Shown: positions 17,668-26,517 of the stretch, piece after piece
Position numbering within the stretch: the stretch's first letter is position 1
Layout of the letters: the number at the start of each line of letters is the position of its first letter
Origin: JAVZLQ01 sp049700035
GTDB lineage: Archaea; Thermoproteota; Bathyarchaeia; Bathyarchaeales; Bathycorpusculaceae
Direction: 5' to 3'
Length of the DNA: 64,000 nucleotides
NCBI GenBank assembly: GCA_049700035.1
Contig: JBNAWC010000002.1
Coordinates: 1-64,000 of the forward strand
Position numbers and translations under genes: made by a program
Notes under the pieces: generated by a model
What the model saw: only the letters and a program-made list of their open reading frames with translations
Database searches by the model: none
Told to the model about the DNA's origin: nothing

Positions 17668-18390
17668 TTGCTTAACCCAAAGATTATGGCAGTAGCCAAC
17701 AAGATTCACGATGAAAAGCTGCGGAAAAAGGTTGTCGAATTTCTGGAAAATCCAACATTTGAAGTTGGCGGAAAAACTTATTCAGGCATATCCCTTGATA
17801 TTTCACCCGCTGGTTTGTCACACCATCACTGTTATGCTGGAGGCTACGTTGAACATGTCGTTTCAACAGCCAAAATAGCGCTCACGATATGCAACTGCGT
17901 AGAAAAAGTTTACCATGGAAAAGTAAACCGCGACTTCGTATTGGCTGGAGTGCTACTTCACGACATTTTAAAGCCTTTAACATATGTGATGAAGGAAAAT
18001 GGAAGCTACGCGACGACAAGCTTAGCGGATTACATGGACCACTTATCAATGGTAATCGCCGAACTTGTCCGAAGAAAGTTTCCAATAGAAGTGGTTCACG
18101 TAGTTTCAGCCCACCACGGCGAATACGGACCAATTAGACCGCACACTATAGAGGCTTTAATCTGCCACCTAGCAGATTTAATCGATTCACGGTTAAACGG
18201 AGAAGTGCTAAACGCCGCAGCTTACCTAGCGAGAAAAGCCACTGGAGAAGAATTAACGGGACTAACATCAAAGGAAGCTTTTGAAATAATCCATTCAAAG
18301 GCAACTGAGGGCTGGAACGGCGTGGCAAAAACCGTGGAAAAGCTGAAACGCAAAAGGAAAGTCGCAAAACTTAATAGCCAACACCATTGA
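17668..18390 (+). CDS. HD-domain metal-dependent phosphohydrolase
   Basis: A 240-residue HD superfamily protein. The metal ligands expected for the fold are visible: His in GGYVEHVVSTA (about 63), the HD pair in LLHDILKP (98-99), His in SAHHGEYG and Asp in HLADLID. The family includes nucleotide phosphohydrolases and RNA phosphodiesterases; the substrate here cannot be assigned. A basic C-terminal tail (KLKRKRKVAK) may bind nucleic acid. The start is TTG at 17668, because a stop codon lies nine bases upstream in frame; AGAAGG serves as ribosome binding site. Confidence 0.85.
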   Translation: MLNPKIMAVANKIHDEKLRKKVVEFLENPTFEVGGKTYSGISLDISPAGLSHHHCYAGGYVEHVVSTAKIALTICNCVEKVYHGKVNRDFVLAGVLLHDILKPLTYVMKENGSYATTSLADYMDHLSMVIAELVRRKFPIEVVHVVSAHHGEYGPIRPHTIEALICHLADLIDSRLNGEVLNAAAYLARKATGEELTGLTSKEAFEIIHSKATEGWNGVAKTVEKLKRKRKVAKLNSQHH

Positions 18391-18408
18391 AAAGTGTGAG
18401 AAAGGACG

Positions 18409-18744
18409 GTGAACAAAGTGGAGATATCGTTTGAGGAATTCCAAAAACTGGACATGCGCATTGGAAAAATTTTGGAGGCAAACCAAATTCCAGGTTCACG
18501 GAACTTAATTAGGATGGTTGTGGATTTTGGAACAGAAAAGCGGCAAGCAGTTGCCGGCTTACTTCAATGGTACAAGCCCCAAGACCTAGTGGGCAAGAAA
18601 TGCGCTTTCATACTGAACCTTCAAAGAAGGAAGTTTATGGGCGTGGAGTCGCAGTGCATGATTTTAGCTGCAGAAGACGAAAAGGGCAACGTGGTAGTGC
18701 TCCATCCAGAAAAGGATATAGCTGAAGGCAGCAAAATCCATTAA
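18409..18744 (+). CDS. Stand-alone tRNA-binding domain (MetRS C-terminal / CsaA-like)
   Basis: An OB-fold tRNA-binding protein of 111 residues, like the separate methionyl-tRNA synthetase beta chain of some archaea. Motifs are FQKLDMRIGKILEANQIPGSR, a VAGLLQWY strand and the typical NLQRRKFMGVESQCMILAA segment. It may dimerise with a MetRS catalytic subunit encoded elsewhere, or act as a chaperone-like tRNA binder. Start is GTG at 18409 (a second GTG at 18418 is possible). It follows the HD gene by 18 bp. Confidence 0.88.
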   Translation: MNKVEISFEEFQKLDMRIGKILEANQIPGSRNLIRMVVDFGTEKRQAVAGLLQWYKPQDLVGKKCAFILNLQRRKFMGVESQCMILAAEDEKGNVVVLHPEKDIAEGSKIH

Positions 18745-18834
18745 AATTCAGACTTCAAACACTTTTCTGACTCGATATTGTTAAATATTACTGTGTCAAA
18801 AAATATTGAGTCGTTTGTAAAAGGACGGAAAAAT

Positions 18835-21249
18835 ATGAAAGAGAAATTAAGCAAAAAGCTTGTGGGACTTTTGATTGCCGCAACACTGCTTACGGCTTTT
18901 ATGCCAAATTTGGCATATGCAACAGGTGGACTTGAGTTGGAAACAAGCTATTCATGGACAACTGGTGACAATAATTATTCAAACGCTGTTGCTGCAGGAG
19001 ATATCGATGATGATGGCGTAAAGGAAATAGTTACCGCGGGATACTTCTATAATTCAACAGCAAGTGCTTATGATGGTGAATTAGATATTTGGAATTGGAA
19101 CGGTTCAACTTTAACCTCTGAATATAAAAAACATCTCAGCACAGATGAGACACTTTCAAACAATACACGCCTTAACTCCGTGGCATTAAGCAATATTGAC
19201 AATGAAACAGACACAGAAATCATCACTGCTGGGCGAGGGAACTTCTTGTTTATAATATCGCTTTTCCCACTCAAAATAGCTTTTCAAGAACAAGGAGCTT
19301 TATTCATAAGCAACTGGAACGGTTCAACATTCACCACAAAACATTTTGCAGTATGGCCAGGTGATCACACTAAAAAGGCAGAATTTTTGGACGTAGCCGT
19401 CGGCGACATAGATAAAGATGATGTCACTGAAATAGTCGCTGTTGGCAAAGTAAACATGACAAGTGATAGTGTAACTGGTTTTCACGGAGTCTTAACCATA
19501 TGGAGCGTGAATGATAGCGGCGTCTTAACGCTTGAAAAAAGTTTTACCAAAATCATCACTCAAGGAGAGAACATCTGGCGCGCAGTATCCATAAGCGACG
19601 TGGACAATGATGGAGAATTGGAAATAGTCATAGTTGGCGATTATTACAACACAAACATAAACCGCAGATGCTCCATAATACGCATATGCACATGGGATGG
19701 TTCGACGCTAAAATGGGAAGCAAGTTCAGAATGGTACACTTACAGCGACACATACATCACCGATGTTGCAGTTAGCGACATAGACCTAGATGGAATACCA
19801 GAAATCATAACAAGCGGATACTGCTTTACCAGCGAGACCATAAATGTCCAGCTTAGAGTGTGGACTTGGAACAAGGATGTTTTGACATTAAAACTTAGCA
19901 TAGAAGAAGGCTTAGTGGAACCGCCAATCCCAACATTTGCAACAAAACTTGCAGTAAGCGACATTGACGCTGATGGCAAAAACGAAATAATACTAGGAAT
20001 AGACGCTTTTCTAATATTTTGGACACAAGCGTATATTCGAATACTTGCTTGGGAAAACGGAACGTTAATCACAAAGGAGCACAGGGATTGGACAAGCGTA
20101 TCTTCAATCCAAGATATCACAACAAGCGACGTAGACGACGACGGAAAAGTCGAAATATTGACAGCTGGGTACACTGCAGGTTTGATGACGCTTCCCAGCG
20201 CAAATCTCGGTATATGGAGCGTAAGTAAAGTCGCCAGTTCGATAACCGTGAATGTAAGTCCGTCAAGCATTGTTATAGGTAGTCAAGTTACAATAAGCGG
20301 CAAAGTGACAAATGAAACAGGCGACACGCCAATACCAAATGCTGAAGTGACAATAGAATTTTCACGTGAACCCTTACCACTTCTGGTAACGATAGGCAAG
20401 GTTGTAACGAATGAAAATGGAGAATACACCTTTACGTGGACCCCGCCGGCAGCTGGAAACTACATAATCCGTGTAAGCTGGAAAGGCGACTATGAACATG
20501 AGGCTGCAGCCGCAACAACCACATTAACGGTTGAAAAGGCTTCAAGTCTAATAGCCCTAACGCTTTCAAGCTACACAGCAACAGTCGGAGACAGCGTAAG
20601 CGTAAGCGGCACACTTTATCCAGCCAAAACAGCGGCAATAACCATCAAATACACAAAGCCAGACAGTTCAATAACCACAAAAACTGTTTACTCAAACCAA
20701 GCTGGAGTTTTCACCGACACATTCACGGCAGACCAAGTTGGACAATGGCAAGTAACAGCAAGCTGGAGCGGCGACGACACATACAAAGCAGCTGAAAGCG
20801 CACCAACACCGTTAACAGTAACAAAAATACAAAGCACATTAGCAGTAACCGCATCGCAGTTAACAGTCAACGTAGGCGAAAACATAACAATAGACGGAGC
20901 GCTGACGCCCGGGCAAACCGCGAACATAACCCTCACATACACAATGCCAAACGGCACAACCACAACAAAAACCGTTCAATCAACAAGCACTGGAACATTC
21001 ACGGACACAATTAAACTTGATACCGCTGGCATATGGCAAGTAAAAGCAAGCTGGACTGGCGACACACAAAACACCGCAGCCGAAAGCACAACAATAACAC
21101 TAACGGCTCAAGCAGTCGACACCACAACACCCATGTTTGCGCTAGGCGGTTTAGGACTCGGCATAATAGCACTAATTTTGGCGGCAGTGGCACTTATTAT
21201 CCCCTCTAAAAAACCAAAAACAACTTCACTAACACAACAATCAACATAA
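18835..21249 (+). CDS. Surface protein with FG-GAP beta-propeller and Ig-like repeats
   Basis: A secreted, membrane-anchored protein of 804 residues. The signal peptide (MKEKLSKKLVGLL...AYATGG) is followed by seven calcium-binding loops of the DxDxDG type (DIDDDGVKEI, DIDKDDVTEI, DVDNDGELEI, DIDLDGIPEI, DIDADGKNEI, DVDDDGKVEI and one weaker copy), predicting an integrin-like seven-bladed propeller. Three Ig-like modules follow, two of them close repeats (each ends in a QWQVTASWSGD- or IWQVKASWTGD-type strand). A C-terminal membrane helix and SKKPK end the protein. Many N-x-S/T sequons suggest glycosylation. Start is ATG 18835 after AAAGGACGG. Confidence 0.85.
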   Translation: MKEKLSKKLVGLLIAATLLTAFMPNLAYATGGLELETSYSWTTGDNNYSNAVAAGDIDDDGVKEIVTAGYFYNSTASAYDGELDIWNWNGSTLTSEYKKHLSTDETLSNNTRLNSVALSNIDNETDTEIITAGRGNFLFIISLFPLKIAFQEQGALFISNWNGSTFTTKHFAVWPGDHTKKAEFLDVAVGDIDKDDVTEIVAVGKVNMTSDSVTGFHGVLTIWSVNDSGVLTLEKSFTKIITQGENIWRAVSISDVDNDGELEIVIVGDYYNTNINRRCSIIRICTWDGSTLKWEASSEWYTYSDTYITDVAVSDIDLDGIPEIITSGYCFTSETINVQLRVWTWNKDVLTLKLSIEEGLVEPPIPTFATKLAVSDIDADGKNEIILGIDAFLIFWTQAYIRILAWENGTLITKEHRDWTSVSSIQDITTSDVDDDGKVEILTAGYTAGLMTLPSANLGIWSVSKVASSITVNVSPSSIVIGSQVTISGKVTNETGDTPIPNAEVTIEFSREPLPLLVTIGKVVTNENGEYTFTWTPPAAGNYIIRVSWKGDYEHEAAAATTTLTVEKASSLIALTLSSYTATVGDSVSVSGTLYPAKTAAITIKYTKPDSSITTKTVYSNQAGVFTDTFTADQVGQWQVTASWSGDDTYKAAESAPTPLTVTKIQSTLAVTASQLTVNVGENITIDGALTPGQTANITLTYTMPNGTTTTKTVQSTSTGTFTDTIKLDTAGIWQVKASWTGDTQNTAAESTTITLTAQAVDTTTPMFALGGLGLGIIALILAAVALIIPSKKPKTTSLTQQST

Positions 21250-21286
21250 AACTGAAACGTCCCAATTTTCCACCTTCTTTTTCTAG

Positions 21287-22546
21287 CTAACCTACAAGTT
21301 TGGCGATGGCATCCGCCTTTTTCTTGTCCTCCGCCAAATACTCAATCATTTCCAAGTCCAAGTCAAGCCATTTCGCAAGCCCAGCAGCCACATCAACATT
21401 ATTCTTAAATATTATCCTAAGGTATGGGAGGATTTCTTTTGACGCCCTGTTGGCGGATATGTGGCATTTACGCTTGATTTTTTGCCCTATGCTCAGTTGA
21501 ATTGCACGCTCAGCCTTAGACCTAGACAACATTTGTATGCGCGTTGGAAACTTGAATGGAACGAACCCATGAGTCTTCGTGTTCTGCCTAGCCATTGCAA
21601 CTCCAGCAGTCATGTAATCAATAACGTAGCGAGTTAAACTCCAATCTTGCGTGGAGCGAATTCTACCCCTATAAACATCTGCCATCGAAAGCGCGTCCAT
21701 AGCCCTCGCCAAATCATGAGGGTTAGTTAAATGCGCTGGAACGTTCTCATAAATCCACTCGAAAAGCATGTCAATGTCAACGTCAGCCATGTCAACCGCT
21801 TGCTTTGCACTGTTGCATGTGCGCGCATAAATTATCATCCGCAAAACATTAAAAATCGTGTCTTGCCTATCCCTATAACCAAGCCAAGAAACATCCTCAT
21901 ACGTTAGCCTCTTCCTACCTTGAGCCAAAGCTTGAAGATCATTAACCGCTGAGCGAACATCACCACTTGAGCGCTGGGCAATAAACTTTAAAGCATCCTC
22001 ATCAGCTTGTATCCCCTCGCGGAGACATATACGTTTCAAATGCTTCACGACTTCGCTTGCTGGCGGCTTCTTAAACTCTATTAGCAAGCAGTAGTTACGG
22101 AGGTTAGCAAATCTTGGGTCATAAGCGTTATTTGCAATCAGAACTATTGGGCACTGGGCAACTTTAACAATGTCCGTTATCGCTTTAACACCGCCCTTAT
22201 CAGCTGTTCCAGTAAGCCCGTCAAGCTCATCCAAAAGTATTATTCTTCTACCACCGAAAAGCGAGCCATACTGCGAAGCCAAACCAGCAAAACGGTTAAT
22301 CGCCTCCTCAGTCCTATAATCGCTTGCGTTTTTCTCAACAAGCTCCATTTTAAAGTCAGCCGCAAGAGCCTCAACAGTAACAGTTTTCCCAACACCAGGA
22401 GGACCAAAGATGAAGGCTGCACGCTTTTTTGGCGTTCCCTTGTCCCAAGATTTTATCCATTCGACGAACGTTTGAATAGCCTCTTTGTTTCCAATAATTT
22501 CATCTAGGGATTTTGGCTTGTGCTTAACAGTCCAAGCGGCGTACAA
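21287..22546 (-). CDS. rfcL: Replication factor C large subunit
   Basis: A clamp-loader ATPase subunit that opens PCNA and loads it on primed DNA. The 419-residue AAA+ protein has Walker A GPPGVGKT (about 50-57), Walker B LLDELDGL and sensor residues after VLIANNAYDPR. The C-terminal collar domain is followed by a short tail without the long charged extension found in some euryarchaea. Start is TTG, with AGGTG upstream. It lies 11 bp downstream of rfcS, the usual co-transcribed arrangement. Confidence 0.95.
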   Translation of the reverse strand: MYAAWTVKHKPKSLDEIIGNKEAIQTFVEWIKSWDKGTPKKRAAFIFGPPGVGKTVTVEALAADFKMELVEKNASDYRTEEAINRFAGLASQYGSLFGGRRIILLDELDGLTGTADKGGVKAITDIVKVAQCPIVLIANNAYDPRFANLRNYCLLIEFKKPPASEVVKHLKRICLREGIQADEDALKFIAQRSSGDVRSAVNDLQALAQGRKRLTYEDVSWLGYRDRQDTIFNVLRMIIYARTCNSAKQAVDMADVDIDMLFEWIYENVPAHLTNPHDLARAMDALSMADVYRGRIRSTQDWSLTRYVIDYMTAGVAMARQNTKTHGFVPFKFPTRIQMLSRSKAERAIQLSIGQKIKRKCHISANRASKEILPYLRIIFKNNVDVAAGLAKWLDLDLEMIEYLAEDKKKADAIAKLVG

Positions 22547-22557
22547 ACGTTTTGCAC

Positions 22558-23538
22558 CTAACTTGCCTTTTTAATTTCGTAGCCAGCCTCCACAAGCCTC
22601 GCTAACAAGGCGCTTAGCTGAACCTCCTCGTCTGCGCCCTCAACAAGCCTATAATCTATATCGCCGACAATGTCAGCCAACTTTATCTTCCACGGCTCTG
22701 GAATATTCGCCCTAAAAATTTCAGTGTGAATCTGCCTAATTATGTCGCTTCCAGCCACGCCATACTTCTGAATCATGTCACGCAACTGTTTTCTGGCTTC
22801 CAAAAAGTTGCCATTAATCGCAGTTTCTATCATCTTCTGCACATCCGCTGGATGAGCCCTACCAGCAATAGAATAAACAACCTTCGCGTCCACAGGCCTA
22901 TTCAGCGAAGCGGCAGCTTGAAGCGTGTTTATCGCCTTTCGCAAATCGCCACCGCAGACCTCAAAGATTGCATCTAACCCGTCCTTCAAAAGCTTGACGC
23001 CCTCTTTTTCAGCTATGTACTTAAGGTATTTGTCATGCTCTTCTCTTGGTAAAAACGTGAACCGAAACGGAGCGCAACGCGACTGGATGGGTTCAATTAT
23101 TTTTCCGCTGTAGTTAGCGCATAAAATGAAACGGCATGTTTCAGTATACCGTTCCATAGTCCGCCTTAAAGCTTGCTGCGCATCAGCAGTCATGTTATCC
23201 GCTTCGTCCAAAATCATAAGCTTAAAGGGAATTTCACCAATAGACCTTACACGAGCAAACGTTTTGACTGTTTCCCTAACAACATCTATGCCTCTCTCGT
23301 CGCTTGCATTCAACTCCATAATATGCTCGCGATAGGCATCGCCATACAAGTCCCTAGCCAAACAAAGCGCAGCAGTAGTCTTTCCAGTTCCAGGCGGCCC
23401 AGCGAAGATGCAATGCGGCACATTTTTGGATTTAACGAAACTCTTGAGTCGCTCAACTATCTCCTTCTGGTTAACCATTTCATCCAGCGTTTTTGGTCTA
23501 TATTTTTCAGCCCACATTTCAAAACTCAAAGTTTCCAC
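22558..23538 (-). CDS. rfcS: Replication factor C small subunit
   Basis: Clamp-loader ATPase; four copies with one RfcL form the archaeal RFC pentamer. The 326-residue protein opens with WAEKYRPKTLDEMVNQ and has Walker A GPPGTGKT, Walker B LMILDEADNM, the SRC arginine-finger motif IQSRCAPFRF and a C-terminal collar. The listed start is GTG at 23538; TTG at 23529 is better spaced from GAGGAG and may be the true start. Confidence 0.96.
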   Translation of the reverse strand: METLSFEMWAEKYRPKTLDEMVNQKEIVERLKSFVKSKNVPHCIFAGPPGTGKTTAALCLARDLYGDAYREHIMELNASDERGIDVVRETVKTFARVRSIGEIPFKLMILDEADNMTADAQQALRRTMERYTETCRFILCANYSGKIIEPIQSRCAPFRFTFLPREEHDKYLKYIAEKEGVKLLKDGLDAIFEVCGGDLRKAINTLQAAASLNRPVDAKVVYSIAGRAHPADVQKMIETAINGNFLEARKQLRDMIQKYGVAGSDIIRQIHTEIFRANIPEPWKIKLADIVGDIDYRLVEGADEEVQLSALLARLVEAGYEIKKAS

Positions 23539-23592
23539 TCCTCTTCAAACATATTTAATGAAACTGTTAATAAACCTATCAAAGGAAAGCAT

Positions 23593-25038
23593 TTACGTGG
23601 ATATCACGATTTTGTCGATGATTAGTGATGGACACATTGAGTTTCCAAAGGTTTTCAAGTCGCTTCCAACGGTAATAACGTTATTTAACGCCTCATACAA
23701 GTTCCCAGCCACAGTGCAGGGCTTGATTGGAAACGCGATTTCTCCATTCTCAATTTTGAATGCATTATCAGCAGTTACCGAGAAATCACCAGTCACCACG
23801 TTTGAGTGAAAAGCGCCAATAAGTGAACCCTTCACCAGCACGCCCTCTTTTAGTTCCCTTATTAGGTCTTGCAAACCGCCTTTATTAGGCTGCAATATGA
23901 GGTTTGAGGGACTTATGGCTGGCTGATTAGCGTAAGCAGCAGTTACACGTCCCATTCTGCTGGCATTTCCCGTACTTTCTATTTTTTCACGCTTCGCAGT
24001 GTAATTATCATACAGAAAACTGGTCAATACGCCTTTTTCGATAACTGGGGTTTTCTGTTTTGGAACCCCTTCATCGTCGAACTTGCTTGTGCCAAAGCCG
24101 TCTGGCAGTGTTCCATCATCGACTATGGTGATTGCGTCGTTTGCTACTTGACTTTTCAGTTTGCCTTTATAGATTGAACGGTTTTCTTGAACATTGAAGG
24201 CTGAAATTCCAAAAGTGAAGATTGCAGAGAAAAGCTCGTTCCAACTTTGGTTTTCGAAAACAACCGGACCGACGTACTTTTGAGGCAACGGTTTCTTCCC
24301 AAAATTTTCAACAGTCCTTTTTGAAGCATTAAGTGCGATGGGTCTTAAGTTCTCTGTGTAAGATCTGGACATTAAGAAGTCGCCACTTGACACTTCTGTG
24401 CCAGATTTAGCTTTGGCATAGAAATAGGCTATAAAAGCGGTGCCATTATCAGAAGCTTCTACGCCATTCGTGTTAACTATAACCCTTGTAATGGAATTTG
24501 TGGAGATGGAACCCATAGCTTGAGTTATTCGTTTATCAAAGTCTCCCATGGCTACGCAACCATCAACACACAATTCTAAAAGTTTCTCAACGCCCACATC
24601 AGCTATTCTCTTATCAAAAATTCCGCCTTCTCCATGTGGCTTCTTCATTTCGGGCAAGGATACCCAGTTTGGGTCTGGCGGCCTAATTTTCGCTATTTTT
24701 GTAGCTTCCTCAACTGCTCCTAAAACTTTTTTCTCTTCAATGCTTGACACACTGGAAAAGCCCATTGCATTATTAACGACAGCCCTAACTCCGACGCCAG
24801 CTTTAATTCCACCAGTTATTTTTGGTATCCCCTTCTTTTTTATCCAAGGTTCTGCGATTCGCACAAGTGTTCCTTTAAATCCTCTTAGGGCGCCGCTTCT
24901 CGAGGCAAATATTCCGCCAACAAACTGAACAGCTAACTGTTTCTCAAAGTAAAGGAAAATTTCCGCTTCGTCTGTCCCCAATTTTTGAGCATAGCTTGAA
25001 GCCTTTTTGCCTATTTCCAGCAGTTCATGTTCGCTCAA
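23593..25038 (-). CDS. tldE: TldE/PmbA-type subunit of the TldD/TldE metallopeptidase
   Basis: A partner subunit of 481 residues lacking the zinc motif. TldD/TldE heterodimers degrade small unfolded peptides and process certain modified peptides. Family features are the FGTSKFDDEGVPKQKTPVIEKGVLTSFLYDNYTAK segment, GNASRM and the C-terminal GDFSVTADNAFKIENGE. The gene is two bases downstream of tldD on the same strand, so the two are translated together. Confidence 0.9.
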   Translation of the reverse strand: MSEHELLEIGKKASSYAQKLGTDEAEIFLYFEKQLAVQFVGGIFASRSGALRGFKGTLVRIAEPWIKKKGIPKITGGIKAGVGVRAVVNNAMGFSSVSSIEEKKVLGAVEEATKIAKIRPPDPNWVSLPEMKKPHGEGGIFDKRIADVGVEKLLELCVDGCVAMGDFDKRITQAMGSISTNSITRVIVNTNGVEASDNGTAFIAYFYAKAKSGTEVSSGDFLMSRSYTENLRPIALNASKRTVENFGKKPLPQKYVGPVVFENQSWNELFSAIFTFGISAFNVQENRSIYKGKLKSQVANDAITIVDDGTLPDGFGTSKFDDEGVPKQKTPVIEKGVLTSFLYDNYTAKREKIESTGNASRMGRVTAAYANQPAISPSNLILQPNKGGLQDLIRELKEGVLVKGSLIGAFHSNVVTGDFSVTADNAFKIENGEIAFPIKPCTVAGNLYEALNNVITVGSDLKTFGNSMCPSLIIDKIVIST

Positions 25039-25040
25039 GA

Positions 25041-26456
25041 CTACACAGCACCTCCAAACAAAACATTTTTTACGAGAATATGTGGTCCGCCAGTGCCAAC
25101 AAAAGCTCTCTGATTCATTTTCCCACAGCCTCCAAATGGAGTAGCGGATACGAGTAGGTCATTGCAGACCGCATCAACGTTCTTGAGCAGTTCAAGAATA
25201 TTCCCAGTTAGTGCTACATCCTTTAAGGGGTATTTAGGCTCGCCGTTTTCAACCCAATATCCTCTTACAGCCTTAAACAGGAAAGTCCCTGTATCTTCAA
25301 CTTGTCCGCCTGCCGTGTCTATAGCGTATATTCCTTGCTTTAGTTCTTTTAGGGCTTCGTCGGGTTTCCAGTTTCCGACATCAAAGTATGTGTTCCTCAT
25401 TCTCACTATTGGTTCAAAAGAGTAATCTTGGCTTCTCGCGTTTCCAGTAGGCTCTGTTTTCAGCGCTTTCGCCGTGACCCTGCTATGTAAATAACTTTTT
25501 AAAACTCCGTTCTTGAGAATTTCAACGCGCTTGCAAGGTACTCCTTCATCATCAAAAAATATCTTATAACCGCCACTTTCAGGCAAGCCCTCATCAATTA
25601 TTGAAACGTGCTCCGTTCCAAGCGTCTGACCAATCCTACCAGTTAGAGGAGAACCACCAATGACTACAAAATCTGCCTCAGATAAGTGCCCAAAGGATTC
25701 ATGTGCAAGTACCCCCGCAAGTTTTGGATCTATGAGAGCATCAAATTTTCCTGCGGGTGCTGGTTTAGCTTTGAGTTTTTCTAACGCCCAGTTAGCAGCG
25801 TTTTCAGCCATTTTTTCTGGGGTATGCTCATCCTTCTCAAACTCGTCTAAGCCGACGCTTCCGCCATGAGCGTCCCTTGCGTCAGCGATGCTGGCGCCTC
25901 TTTTTGCAACGCAAGCTACCCTTAAACCAACCAGTAGAGGTTCATAAGAAACTTTAGTTCCTTCAGTGTTTGCGTAGTGTATTGTTCCATGGTATTCTCC
26001 GAACCCGCTTGTAACATTGGCTATGCTTTTGCTTCGCTCCATGGCAGTTTTGCACTGTCTTAAGCAAAGGTCCTTTTTATCATCTAGAGAAACGGCCTTT
26101 GGATGTTTATTCACGTTTGTTACTTTCTTCTCGCTGATTGAAGCTGCACTTGCAAGGTTAAATTTGAGCAACGTTTTTTTTGTTGACGCTTTGGCGATTT
26201 GTATGGCTGTGTCAACTGCTCGGAAAACATTTACTTCATCAAGAACGTTTGAGAAGGAAAATCCGCTGCTTTTTCCGTAGAAAACCCTAATCCCTATTCC
26301 AATGTTGCGAATTTCTGAAACCGTCCTTATTTCGTTGTTTATGGCTTCGATGTTAAGCGTCTTTGTATCTTCTCCTTTTGCCTCAGCAAAATAAGCACCC
26401 ATATTAGACGCGTATTGTAACGCTTTATCCATCAAATCTTCTATCTGTGAACTCAT
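25041..26456 (-). CDS. tldD: TldD metallopeptidase, catalytic subunit
   Basis: Zinc protease subunit of 471 residues with the HExxxH motif HESFGH (His252, Glu253, His257), preceded by LAGVLA and followed by SEADF as in TldD. The C-terminal third has FFDDEGVPCKRVEILKNGVLKSYLHSR, GNARSQDYS and the GGQVEDTGTFLFKA strand with a likely third metal ligand region. Forms an operon with tldE. Start ATG at 26456. Confidence 0.94.
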   Translation of the reverse strand: MSSQIEDLMDKALQYASNMGAYFAEAKGEDTKTLNIEAINNEIRTVSEIRNIGIGIRVFYGKSSGFSFSNVLDEVNVFRAVDTAIQIAKASTKKTLLKFNLASAASISEKKVTNVNKHPKAVSLDDKKDLCLRQCKTAMERSKSIANVTSGFGEYHGTIHYANTEGTKVSYEPLLVGLRVACVAKRGASIADARDAHGGSVGLDEFEKDEHTPEKMAENAANWALEKLKAKPAPAGKFDALIDPKLAGVLAHESFGHLSEADFVVIGGSPLTGRIGQTLGTEHVSIIDEGLPESGGYKIFFDDEGVPCKRVEILKNGVLKSYLHSRVTAKALKTEPTGNARSQDYSFEPIVRMRNTYFDVGNWKPDEALKELKQGIYAIDTAGGQVEDTGTFLFKAVRGYWVENGEPKYPLKDVALTGNILELLKNVDAVCNDLLVSATPFGGCGKMNQRAFVGTGGPHILVKNVLFGGAV

Positions 26457-26517
26457 CAGCGACCATCCTAGAGCGCCTAAAAATTATTCCTACACAAATT
26501 TAAATCTTAAGAAGAAG

